Assembly: GCA_913061415.1 (NCBI GenBank)
Contig: CAJXUD010000002.1
Span: 124,001-188,000 of the forward strand
DNA length: 64,000 nt
Direction of reading: 5' to 3'
Source of the DNA: an uncultured Oleispira sp.
Lineage (GTDB): Bacteria > Pseudomonadota > Gammaproteobacteria > Pseudomonadales > Oceanobacteraceae
The notes below the pieces were generated by a model, which was given only the letters and a program-made list of their open reading frames with translations, had not been told where the DNA came from and ran no database searches. Both the position numbers and the translations under genes were made by a program. Position 1 is the first letter of the stretch; each line of letters starts with the position of its first letter. Below, one piece after another: positions 17,855 through 26,618 of this stretch.

Positions 17855-19885
17855 ATGCTTAGCTTGCTCATACGGCAAAAAGTTATTACTGCAACGATCA
17901 TATCTTGCATACTCATTGTTATTCTTGCCACGACGGCCTATATCTTAGCGGCGGATAGAGTCGGCCGAGAATATATTTCACCTAAGATTAGTAAGTCTTT
18001 CGCTGATATCTTTCAGCTACAACTTCAGCAAGACCCTGAGAATATTTTTGCACTGCAATCTCTCTCAAACAGCATGGTCCAACACTATAAAGTTCAAGAA
18101 ATTGCATTTTATAATATTAAAAATGAACGAGTCATTTACGCCTGTTCAAACACCTGCGTACACAACTTACCCGATTCATTTAATAAAAAAGTAATTAATA
18201 ACGGTTCTGAAAACAATCCTGATCGCCACATTTTTAATTTACAGAGCCGCACTGATACTCTCTCGACTGACAAAGACAACCAAACGAGTTCGTATCTGGG
18301 TACGAAACCCTTAAAACTGGTTATTATCCCGAAAAACGGGCTGGCTAAATTCTTCTATGCTGACACAGTCTCAACTGCCCTCATGATCGTCAGTCTATCA
18401 ACACTTCTATTATTTTTTCTCTATAACTGCATTCGCTTTTGGCAACGCTCGCCCTATAAAAGACTGCTAACAACTATTGAAGAAATTCAATCTAAGCCTG
18501 ACGACAACATCCGATTTGAATTAAACGATGCTGATACCGCAAAACTTTGCGAAGCATTGAATACATTAATAATTATTAATGACGATCGTAAAATGACATT
18601 AATGAAAGAAAAAGAAAAAGCAGAAAATGCCCGTATTAGAGCCATTCGCTTATCCAATGAAACACGTACAATTAACGAAAAATTAGCCAGTGAAATCACC
18701 ATTCGTCGCTCGGTAGAGACTCAACTAACTCATACACAAAGTATCTTAGATAGCATCATTGACTCAATGCCTTCTGCGTTATTTACCCTTGATAATAAGG
18801 GTTATATTATTCAGTGTAATCAGCAAGCAGCCGACTGGCTTGACTGCGAGCGTCATCCTCTTGTAGGCAAGCAGTTATTTAATTACATAGAAGAACTTAC
18901 TGATTTCAATGATCTAATCAGACAAAGTTTAGCTGAAAATTCTGTCAAAAAAATTGAACGCTTAAAGTTGTCACTACCGATAGGCAGCTTTCCCGCAGAC
19001 ATCACGTTATACCCACTTAAAGACAATAATTTAGACGGGTTAGTAATCAGAATTGATGACATTAGCCAACGTCAAAAAATAGAAGAAGTCATTATGCAAA
19101 CGGAAAAGATGAAATCCGTTGGTGGATTAGCGGCAGGAATGGCCCACGAAATTAATAATCCTTTAGGGGCAATACTGCAAGGTATACAAAATATAAAACG
19201 CCGTATTCAAATTGAAAACGATAAAAACAAAGAAATTGCCAAGTCCTACGATCTCGATCTATCGTCCATGATTGGTTATTTAGAGCAGCGACAAATCATC
19301 AAATTTCTTAACAATATCCAAGACGCAGGGCAAAGAGCTGCCAGCATTGTATCCAACATGCTTCAGTTCTCTCGCGGTACTCAAAAGCAGCTAAGCCCTA
19401 CTCATATAAAAGACCTCATAGAGCGAACGCTCAATCTAGCCCGTGCCGACTTAGAGTTAAAAAATATAGAAATACAGCTCGCAAACATTGATGAATCATT
19501 AATGTTCCACTGCATTCCCTCAGAGCTTGAGCAAGTCATTCTAAATTTACTGCAGAACTCCGCCCAAGCTCTAAGCCATTACCAGCCGAATCACCCTGAT
19601 AAAAATTGGGTACCGCACATAAATTTGTCCGCGACTCAAGATAATAAATATACTTACATTAATGTTAAAGATAATGGCCCTGGTATCGCGAAAGACGTTC
19701 GAAGACGCATCTTCGAGCCTTTTTTTACCACCAAGGATATTGGTGCTGGCACTGGCTTAGGCTTATCCGTTTCTTACTTTATTATTACTGCTCACCACAA
19801 TGGCCAGCTTGATATTGAATCCAAACCCGGTGAGGGGGCATGCTTCACCCTAAAAATTCCAAATCAACCGCTGCTTCCTAAATAG
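17855..19885 (+). CDS. Orphan membrane sensor histidine kinase with PAS domain
   Basis: 676 residues: TM1 at about 11-31, a periplasmic sensor region (35-165, with two Cys near 97 and 101), TM2 at 172-192, a helical linker, a PAS domain at about 296-405 (SILDSIIDSMPSALF...), the phospho-acceptor H-box GMAHEINNPLGA (His431), then the ATPase domain with NLLQNSAQAL (N-box), DNGPGIA (G1) and GTGLGLSVS (G2). The layout resembles the NtrB/AtoS/ZraS group that signals to sigma-54 activators. No response-regulator gene is adjacent; the pair must be elsewhere. The stimulus is unknown. A perfect palindrome precedes the gene. Confidence 0.9.
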   Translation: MLSLLIRQKVITATIISCILIVILATTAYILAADRVGREYISPKISKSFADIFQLQLQQDPENIFALQSLSNSMVQHYKVQEIAFYNIKNERVIYACSNTCVHNLPDSFNKKVINNGSENNPDRHIFNLQSRTDTLSTDKDNQTSSYLGTKPLKLVIIPKNGLAKFFYADTVSTALMIVSLSTLLLFFLYNCIRFWQRSPYKRLLTTIEEIQSKPDDNIRFELNDADTAKLCEALNTLIIINDDRKMTLMKEKEKAENARIRAIRLSNETRTINEKLASEITIRRSVETQLTHTQSILDSIIDSMPSALFTLDNKGYIIQCNQQAADWLDCERHPLVGKQLFNYIEELTDFNDLIRQSLAENSVKKIERLKLSLPIGSFPADITLYPLKDNNLDGLVIRIDDISQRQKIEEVIMQTEKMKSVGGLAAGMAHEINNPLGAILQGIQNIKRRIQIENDKNKEIAKSYDLDLSSMIGYLEQRQIIKFLNNIQDAGQRAASIVSNMLQFSRGTQKQLSPTHIKDLIERTLNLARADLELKNIEIQLANIDESLMFHCIPSELEQVILNLLQNSAQALSHYQPNHPDKNWVPHINLSATQDNKYTYINVKDNGPGIAKDVRRRIFEPFFTTKDIGAGTGLGLSVSYFIITAHHNGQLDIESKPGEGACFTLKIPNQPLLPK

Positions 19886-19992
19886 CAGCGCGAATCATTC
19901 TCGTATTTCTGTTAGAAAGACAACAGGTTTCCAATGTGGCTACCAGATATCTACTTGACCATTTTTTCAATAAGCCTTACCCTACGCGCTCA

Positions 19993-20235
19993 TTTAGGTG
20001 CCGCTGAATATTCCTATTCAGCAGTTAAACGGGAAGTTTGGTAAGTCACTGCTACGCATACGAATCCAACGCTGCCCCCGCAACGGTGATCGACTTAACT
20101 TATTGTCATATGCCACTGTGGTGCTCTCTTTTTAAAAGATCGAGCCTATGGGAAGGTGCAATAAGAGGAAGAATATTCCAAGTCGTCAGCCCGGATACCG
20201 GCCTGAATTTTTAACGATAGCACGGCGGGTGCTAT
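19993..20235 (+). ncRNA. Cobalamin (AdoCbl) riboswitch upstream of btuB
   Basis: The ordered conserved boxes of the class are present: AGGTGCCGCT (19996), AAACGGGAA (20038), AATCCAACGCTGCCCCCGCA (20063), GCCACTG (20112), GGGAAGGTGC (20150) and the B12-box-like AGTCGTCAGCCCGG (20181). It ends in a hairpin ATAGCAC-GGCGG-GTGCTAT (20217-20235); loop bases GCGG can pair with CCGC at 20078-20081, as expected for the kissing loop that couples ligand binding to expression. A second small hairpin (GCTAAATA/TATTTAGC, 20246-20262) sits closer to the start codon. With no T-run after the last hairpin, control of translation is more likely than termination. High cobalamin should switch btuB and the adenosyltransferase off. 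Confidence 0.92.
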
Positions 20236-20281
20236 AAAAATTCTAGCTAAATATTATTTAGCGATCTCGTTTGGTATTACC

Positions 20282-22078
20282 ATGAAAAAAATTGTCTTCT
20301 TAACGGCACTCCTTCCTATGAGTTCTTTTGCTGAAATTGCTCTAGACACTCAAAAAATCACCGCTAGTAAAATAACCAACTCTCAAGTATCTAACAGTAT
20401 TGTTATTACTCGTGAAGAAATAGAACTATTACAAGCTACTAACTTAAGCGAAGTTCTTTCACAACTTCCTGGCTTTCAGGTGACTCAGCAAGGCGGAAAT
20501 GCAAATACTCAGTCATTCGTCATGAATGGTTTTCGCTCGAGTCAAATGCTAATTTTATTAAATGGCCAACGTTTTAGCTCTGCAACATTAGGATCAGCAA
20601 CTTACAATACTATTCCGGCAAACAGTATTAAAAAAATTGAGATTGTGTCCAATGCACGCTCAGCGATCTATGGCGCTGATGCTATGGGTGGCGTAATTAA
20701 CATCGTCACCACTCAAGACATAGCTGAGCAAAAATTACTGAACAACAATATTCACCTAGCACTTGGCAACCAAGGAACATCACAATTCTCTACTGATCTG
20801 AATAAAACTATAGGTGATCTATCATTGCACCTATCTGGATTTACAGAAAAGACACAGGGCTACGATGTTTACGAAGCTAACGACTCTGATCGTGATGGTA
20901 GTGAACGCCATGCGCTTGGATTGGATGCTAGCTATAAAATAAATAATGAAAATACCCTAACACTCACCAACCAAAATAATCGTGGCTCTGTTGATTATGA
21001 CGGTAGAAGTGGCAACAACCACAAGAAAGATTACCAGCAACAAGTAGCAACTATTGGCTGGCAGTATTCTGATGAGAAGTATGGTGCTAGCGCTAACTAT
21101 GGTCAAAGCTTCGATAAAAGTTGGAGTTATGGAAATGGAACATCTCGTTCTGATGCTAATGGTTTCATTACAGACACTAAAACAATAGATGTATCAGCAC
21201 GCGCTAAGGTTTCTGAAGCACAGACATTATTAGTCGTATCTGATTACAGAGAAGATGATATAAGCAAGTCAGATAATCAATACGATAAGACAAATGGCGA
21301 TACATATGGCTTTGGCTTATCTCACAACTATACGACTAATATGGTTAACACAGAACTTGGGCTCCGTCGTGATGACTCCTCACTTTTCGATGAAAATTAT
21401 TCCTACTCTGCTTCTGCTGAATGGTTTGCTCTTGAGCAGCTTTCAATCACTGCTGCATTTAATACTGGTTTTAAGGCTCCTAGTTTTAATGATCTATATT
21501 ACCCAGTAAGCGGCAATAAAGATCTTAAGCCTGAGAAGTCGTTGAATCGTCGTCTTGCGATTCAATACAGTCAAGATCAAGCCTCCTATAAAGCTAGCTA
21601 CCAACTAAGCCACGTCGATAACTTAATTCAATGGGTTCCTAACAGTGGCGGTATGTGGCAACCGACTAATGTCAATCAAGCATTATTAAGAAATGCAGTC
21701 CTATCTTGGGACTACAATTGGTTTGCAAATTTCTCTAGCCAGCTATCCTATGAGTGGAATCATTCAGTTGATTTAAAAACTCATAATCGTCTTCCTAGAC
21801 AGTCATCTAGAGTTGCTAAACTAAATTTGAACTATGACAATGGTCAATACAGTGTAGGAAGTAGTATGAGATATTTATCTGAAAGCTACGATAATGCATC
21901 TAATAGCAATTTACTTGCAGCCTATACCGTTGCGGATGCTTACGCCAAAGTTTCTGTTTCAGAAAATTTTAGTTTTGGTTTACGTATTAACAACCTAACC
22001 AATAAAACTTATCAATCAGCTAAGGGATACCCAGCGCAAGAGCGTACGTATCTTGTAAGCGGTACTTTTAACTTCTAG
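20282..22078 (+). CDS. btuB: BtuB-like TonB-dependent vitamin B12 receptor
   Basis: 598 residues, the size of E. coli BtuB. Signal peptide MKKIVFLTALLPMSSFA, then a TonB box (DTQKITA), a plug domain (about 35-150; LPGFQVTQQGG, LILLNGQRF, SAIYGADAMGGVINIVT) and a beta-barrel ending in a terminal Phe (VSGTFNF). It imports cobalamin across the outer membrane using TonB energy. Placement directly behind a cobalamin riboswitch and before an adenosyltransferase confirms the substrate. The ribosome-binding site is weak, in keeping with control of initiation by the riboswitch. Confidence 0.95.
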   Translation: MKKIVFLTALLPMSSFAEIALDTQKITASKITNSQVSNSIVITREEIELLQATNLSEVLSQLPGFQVTQQGGNANTQSFVMNGFRSSQMLILLNGQRFSSATLGSATYNTIPANSIKKIEIVSNARSAIYGADAMGGVINIVTTQDIAEQKLLNNNIHLALGNQGTSQFSTDLNKTIGDLSLHLSGFTEKTQGYDVYEANDSDRDGSERHALGLDASYKINNENTLTLTNQNNRGSVDYDGRSGNNHKKDYQQQVATIGWQYSDEKYGASANYGQSFDKSWSYGNGTSRSDANGFITDTKTIDVSARAKVSEAQTLLVVSDYREDDISKSDNQYDKTNGDTYGFGLSHNYTTNMVNTELGLRRDDSSLFDENYSYSASAEWFALEQLSITAAFNTGFKAPSFNDLYYPVSGNKDLKPEKSLNRRLAIQYSQDQASYKASYQLSHVDNLIQWVPNSGGMWQPTNVNQALLRNAVLSWDYNWFANFSSQLSYEWNHSVDLKTHNRLPRQSSRVAKLNLNYDNGQYSVGSSMRYLSESYDNASNSNLLAAYTVADAYAKVSVSENFSFGLRINNLTNKTYQSAKGYPAQERTYLVSGTFNF

Positions 22079-22087
22079 GAAAAAAAT

Positions 22088-22672
22088 ATGGGCAACCGAC
22101 TATCAAAAATATCCACAAAAACGGGTGACAAAGGCGAAACTGGCTTAGGTGACGGTAGTCGGATTAGTAAAACATCGACTCGAATTCACGTTATCGGCGA
22201 AGTCGATGAGGTGAATTCTTGGGTAGGTGTTTTAGCCGCCGAGTTGGAAGCTAACGATCCGCATCAAGAAATTCTTAGCCAAATCCAACACGATCTTTTT
22301 GATCTAGGTGGTGAGCTTTGTGTTCCTGGTTATAAGGCGCTAGCCCCTGGCATGCTTGAAGGGGTTGAGAATGCATTGGTCGACATCAATGAAGCATTAC
22401 CGCCACTTAAGGATTTTATTCTACCAGGTGGAAGTAAGGCTGCATCGTATTGCCATATGGCTAGAACTGTTTGCCGCCGTGCTGAACGTGCGATTGTTGA
22501 ATTGGCCAATGAAGAAGAAAAAGCAGGTAATGCTATTAACCCATTAGCGGTGCAATACTTAAACCGTTTATCGGATTTTTTCTTTGTTTTAGCTCGCGAT
22601 ATTGCTAGAGCTAATGGTGGCCAAGAAGTACTTTGGAAGAGCCGCCATACCCAATCTAAAAAGGATGTTTAG
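22088..22672 (+). CDS. pduO: PduO-type cob(I)alamin adenosyltransferase
   Basis: 194 residues with the PduO/MMAB signatures: the N-terminal ATP-binding KTGDKGETGLGDGSR, the GEVDEVNSWVG segment, and CRRAERAIVELA with the conserved Arg residues, then LNRLSDFFFVLAR. It transfers the 5'-deoxyadenosyl group from ATP to cob(I)alamin, making the coenzyme. The ATG is 10 bases after the btuB stop, with an AGGA site overlapping that stop codon, so the two genes form one riboswitch-controlled unit. Sequence type is PduO, not CobA/BtuR. A strong terminator follows. Confidence 0.93.
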   Translation: MGNRLSKISTKTGDKGETGLGDGSRISKTSTRIHVIGEVDEVNSWVGVLAAELEANDPHQEILSQIQHDLFDLGGELCVPGYKALAPGMLEGVENALVDINEALPPLKDFILPGGSKAASYCHMARTVCRRAERAIVELANEEEKAGNAINPLAVQYLNRLSDFFFVLARDIARANGGQEVLWKSRHTQSKKDV

Positions 22673-22687
22673 TTCTTTTTAACAGAC

Positions 22688-22726
22688 AAAAAAGGCGTTA
22701 TCCATTAAGATAACGCCTTTATTTTT
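22688..22726 (+). terminator. Terminator of the btuB-pduO unit
   Basis: Perfect 9-bp stem GGCGTTATC / GATAACGCC with a 6-base loop, preceded by A's and followed by TTTATTTTTT. Also faces the converging MCP gene, so it may serve both. Confidence 0.88.
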
Positions 22727-22768
22727 TGTACTTCTCAATATTTTCTAAAAGTCTTTAATTACCTGTTT

Positions 22769-24787
22769 TTAAACCTTAAAACGCTCAACTCGTTGTTTTA
22801 GCGCCTCGGTTAAAGATTGTGTTTGTCTAACGGCATCCACAGTTCCTTCTACGTTTTGCACTGTTTCTTCACCATGCCCTCGTATTATCGATAGATTATT
22901 ATTTAAGGCTTTAGCCGCTTCTTGCTGGCTACTAGCGGTAGATACAATTTCTAATGTTTTGGTTTGAATTTCATGCATGCTACCTTGAATACTTTCAAGT
23001 GCTTCACCGACTTGCCCAGAACTATCAACGGTTTTATTAACCATGGTTCGATTAATTTCCATGGTCTCTACAGCACGTTCAATATTCTGCTGTACCTCTT
23101 TAATCAATCCTTCAATTTCTGCTGCTGACCCCTGAGTACGGCTTGCGAGTGTTCTAACCTCATCGGCCACTACCGCAAAACCGCGCCCTTGTTCACCTGC
23201 ACGGGCTGCTTCGATCGCCGCATTTAATGCTAATAGGTTGGTTTGCTCTGCAATGCCTTTGATTGTTCCTAAAATGGAACTAATGTTGGTGGAGTTATCG
23301 GCTAGGCGATTTACCGCTTCCATGGAGTTACGCATTTCTTCTGATAGCTGTTGAACATCGGCTATTACATTATCGACAACGATGCCGGCTTGCTGAGAGC
23401 GATCTGCACCAGAGAGCGCGGCTTGTTCAGCCTCACCCGCCATCAATACCACAGTGCTTGCGCGATCAGACATATCTTTAATGGTATTAGCGACTTCTTC
23501 TGTCTCGACCATTTGGGTATTCACAGATTTACGGCTGTTATTCGCGATGGTTTCTACATCAGCAACTTTTTGCCCTACGTTTTCGCTGGTATCTTTTACC
23601 GTAGATAAGATGCCTCTGACTTCTGACGTCATTTCATTAAAGGCATCTCGTAATTGCCCCATTTCATCTTTACCATCAAAGTTAATGACCTGCGTTAGAT
23701 CACCCTTAGCAATTTTTTGAGCCGCACTAAAGAAACGAGCGATTGAATACTGTACCGATAGAAAGAATGCTGAGTACAAATAAACAATAATAGCCATAAC
23801 AGTCAGCAATACCGAAGCCGTGATGAGCATATGAGAATTTTGATCATCTAACCGCGCTTGTAATTTCTTTCCAATTAATGGAAGTACCATACCATCGAGA
23901 TCACGTAATGATTGAATTTTTGGCTGCGCGAAAATTTCGAAGTCGATCCAGCTCATTGTAACACTGGTTGCTGCAATAATTTCTTTATCTAAAACCATCT
24001 GGATATCAAGCATGCCATTGCCTGATTTTTTTGCCTGATCAGCCAAATCATCTAAACCTAATGCACCAATACTACTACTGACAAATTGTATATCAGGAAC
24101 GGCTGCGGCCATTTGATCATATACATCATTTAATAGATCGTAAGTCATCGACTGTAGATATTTTTCAATCATTGCAAAAATACCCGCGGCATAACCAATT
24201 CCTGCTGCATCTCGTATGACGGGAGAATTAGTGAGTGATACGATTAATAATTGTTGTATTTCTGGGTCAGAATCTAGCGCCAGACCGGTACTCTGAGCAT
24301 ATTTTTTAATCACGAGGTAAAGCTGATCAATAACTTCTTGATAGTATTTAAACTGATCTGCTAGCGTGGGCATTCTCGCGCTACCATCAATACTTAGCTT
24401 CGCTAGGTTATTTGTATTGAATGCTAGAAGCTGCTCACTTAACGCTTCATTTTCTATCGAGCTTATCGCCTTTTTAAACTGGCTATCAACCTCAGTACGA
24501 TAGTTAAGTACTCGACTATTTAGCGTCGAGTCTCTTTGAAAAACTATGGGCGATGCATAATTACGATAATCTTCTATCGCGTATACAACATTCATAATAC
24601 TTTGAATATTGTATACCGCAATCAGCTCGCTCTCTGTTTTTTTCAAGCTTTGATAGGACGCATAAAATACTTGTCCACTCAAAAATACTAATGGCACCAT
24701 AAATAGAAAACTAATTAATCCAAACTTAGCGGCATAGCTTAAATGCCCCATTAAACGAATGGCCGGCCACAAAATTTTCTTTAGCAT
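22769..24787 (-). CDS. Methyl-accepting chemotaxis protein
   Basis: 672 residues: TM1 at about 21-43, a long all-helical periplasmic ligand domain (44-318), TM2 at 320-343, a HAMP domain (344-396) and a cytoplasmic signalling domain with the invariant hairpin tip [20 protein letters not shown] (residues 511-530). It would sense a ligand and control CheA. The sensor domain is helical and unlike the small four-helix Tar/Tsr type; ligand unknown. There are no chemotaxis genes nearby, so it is a stand-alone receptor. No CheR-binding pentapeptide is seen at the C-terminus (ERFKV). Confidence 0.95.
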   Translation of the reverse strand: MLKKILWPAIRLMGHLSYAAKFGLISFLFMVPLVFLSGQVFYASYQSLKKTESELIAVYNIQSIMNVVYAIEDYRNYASPIVFQRDSTLNSRVLNYRTEVDSQFKKAISSIENEALSEQLLAFNTNNLAKLSIDGSARMPTLADQFKYYQEVIDQLYLVIKKYAQSTGLALDSDPEIQQLLIVSLTNSPVIRDAAGIGYAAGIFAMIEKYLQSMTYDLLNDVYDQMAAAVPDIQFVSSSIGALGLDDLADQAKKSGNGMLDIQMVLDKEIIAATSVTMSWIDFEIFAQPKIQSLRDLDGMVLPLIGKKLQARLDDQNSHMLITASVLLTVMAIIVYLYSAFFLSVQYSIARFFSAAQKIAKGDLTQVINFDGKDEMGQLRDAFNEMTSEVRGILSTVKDTSENVGQKVADVETIANNSRKSVNTQMVETEEVANTIKDMSDRASTVVLMAGEAEQAALSGADRSQQAGIVVDNVIADVQQLSEEMRNSMEAVNRLADNSTNISSILGTIKGIAEQTNLLALNAAIEAARAGEQGRGFAVVADEVRTLASRTQGSAAEIEGLIKEVQQNIERAVETMEINRTMVNKTVDSSGQVGEALESIQGSMHEIQTKTLEIVSTASSQQEAAKALNNNLSIIRGHGEETVQNVEGTVDAVRQTQSLTEALKQRVERFKV

Positions 24788-24879
24788 AACGCCCTCACTT
24801 CTTATTTATGCTCATGATTCAATATACCTATTTCATCACTCTCAAAAGAGTAAATTTTAGATATCCTTTTTCCAAATAT

Positions 24880-26616
24880 CTACAATATTAGCTGCCTAAT
24901 ATCTGCTAACAACTGAACTAAACGCTGACTAAAACGTGCTGCTTCTGCGCCATCTATCACTCGGTGATCATAAGAAAGTGATAATGGTAATATAAGCTTA
25001 GGCACAAAATCGCTGCCATTCCACACGGGTTTCATCTCTGCTCGTGATAAACCCAAAATTGCCACCTCTGGAGCATTCACAATTGGAGTAAATGCAGTGC
25101 CTCCAATGCCGCCTAGGCTCGATACACTTAAGCAACCACCCTGCATATCAGCCAACCCTAATTTTCCATCTCGGGCTTTCTGCGCTTTATCCGTTAAATC
25201 TTTTGCTATTTCAGTGACGCTCTTTTTATCCACATCGCGTATCACAGGAACCAACAACCCATTAGGGGTATCGACGGCAACGCCTATATTTAAATACTTT
25301 TTATAAATTAATGACTGACCATCCGAAGAGAGTGATGCATTAAATTGTGGAAATTCTTTCATTGCTACCGCTAAGACCTTCATCACAAAGGGAACAGCCG
25401 ATAATTTTTGTTCAATATTAGGGGTGCTATTAATCTGTTTTCTAAACGACTCCAGCTCTGTAATATCTGCTTGATCAAATTGTGTAACTTGCGGCACATT
25501 CAACCATGCTGCAGTCATATTTTTTGCGGTTGCCAATTTGATTTTATTCAGTGGTAAACTTTCAATCTCTCCAAATTTACCAAAATCAATGGTCGCGACT
25601 TTAGGAATACCTGTCCCTGCGATCGTAGGATTTTGCAGTGCCGACTTAACATGTTGTCGTACATCATCTTTGGTCACTCGACCACGAGGACCTGCACCTT
25701 TTACCAAAGCCAGATCCACACCAAATTGTCTTGCCAGCTTCCTTACGGCTGGGCCAGCATGAACATTTCCTGAAGGCTTAAGTTCATTGCCTTTCGATGT
25801 TGTTACTTCACTTCGTTCTGCAGGCCCATTAATTGTAGAGTTATGATTCGTAGTGCTATGACTTGTAGAACTAGCAGTACTAGTTATATCGGCCGCTAGG
25901 CTATTAGCTTTAACAGGTTCGTCTGATGATTTTTCTGCTGCAGGATCAGCACTTGAAGACGATGATTCAGTGATCATCATTTCAATCATTGCATCCCCAA
26001 CCGAGACCTTATCACCGAGTGTTAATAATATTTTTTCTATTCGTCCCGTCTTTCCTGCCGGTATTTCCATAGAGGCTTTATCGGTTTCTAGTGTTAAGAC
26101 CGATTGCTCAGCATCAACCTCTTCGCCAACATTGACTAAAAGCTCTATGACTTCAACCTGATCAGAACCTCCTAAATCTGGCACAGGAATTGTTTCTATT
26201 CGAGTCTTTGCGGCAACGGTGCTATCCGCTTCTAGATTAGCTTGCTGATCACCACTTTGATTATCAGAAGATGTATTATCTGCACCAGTAATGGCAGTAT
26301 CAGTAGTGGCAGTATCGGTAGCAGTCACTTCAGTTTTTTGACTCGCCTCTTTATCAGTGTCTTGGCCTACTGAAACCTCAACTTCTCCATACTGATCGCC
26401 TTCATTGAGCTTGTCGCCGACCTTGATCGAGATAGAAGATATTGTGCCCTCAAACGGCGATGGAATTTCCATCGTTGCTTTATCTGTTTCCAGCACAATA
26501 ATACTGTCTTCCGCTGCAACCTGGTCTCCGGCAGCGACTAATATCTCAATAACTTCTACTTGTTCTGCCCCACCTAAGTCAGGGACTCTTAATGATTCAA
26601 TCGTCATAGTCTCCAT
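24880..26616 (-). CDS. aceF: Pyruvate dehydrogenase E2, dihydrolipoyl acetyltransferase
   Basis: 578 residues from the first ATG; the ATG at 26607 (codon 4, MTIESLRVPDLGG) has the better-spaced AAGGA site and is the likely start. Two lipoyl domains carry the lipoylated Lys in ETDKATME (Lys46) and ETDKASME (Lys180), joined by Ala/Thr/Asp-rich linkers. Then comes a peripheral-subunit-binding domain (286-324, AGPAVRKLARQFGV) and the acetyltransferase core ending in SYDHRVIDG (catalytic His551). It moves acetyl groups from E1 to CoA. It starts just after the aceE stop, in one operon. The partner E3 (lpd) is not in the window. Confidence 0.97.
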   Translation of the reverse strand: METMTIESLRVPDLGGAEQVEVIEILVAAGDQVAAEDSIIVLETDKATMEIPSPFEGTISSISIKVGDKLNEGDQYGEVEVSVGQDTDKEASQKTEVTATDTATTDTAITGADNTSSDNQSGDQQANLEADSTVAAKTRIETIPVPDLGGSDQVEVIELLVNVGEEVDAEQSVLTLETDKASMEIPAGKTGRIEKILLTLGDKVSVGDAMIEMMITESSSSSADPAAEKSSDEPVKANSLAADITSTASSTSHSTTNHNSTINGPAERSEVTTSKGNELKPSGNVHAGPAVRKLARQFGVDLALVKGAGPRGRVTKDDVRQHVKSALQNPTIAGTGIPKVATIDFGKFGEIESLPLNKIKLATAKNMTAAWLNVPQVTQFDQADITELESFRKQINSTPNIEQKLSAVPFVMKVLAVAMKEFPQFNASLSSDGQSLIYKKYLNIGVAVDTPNGLLVPVIRDVDKKSVTEIAKDLTDKAQKARDGKLGLADMQGGCLSVSSLGGIGGTAFTPIVNAPEVAILGLSRAEMKPVWNGSDFVPKLILPLSLSYDHRVIDGAEAARFSQRLVQLLADIRQLIL

Positions 26617-26618
26617 CC

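Noticed and set aside
20246-20262. Transcription terminator just before btuB
   Set aside because: The GCTAAATA/TATTTAGC hairpin is AT-rich and not followed by T's, so it is not counted as a terminator.
23351-23720. Plus-strand reading frames inside the MCP gene
   Set aside because: They overlap each other and the conserved MCP signalling domain; shadows of the real gene.
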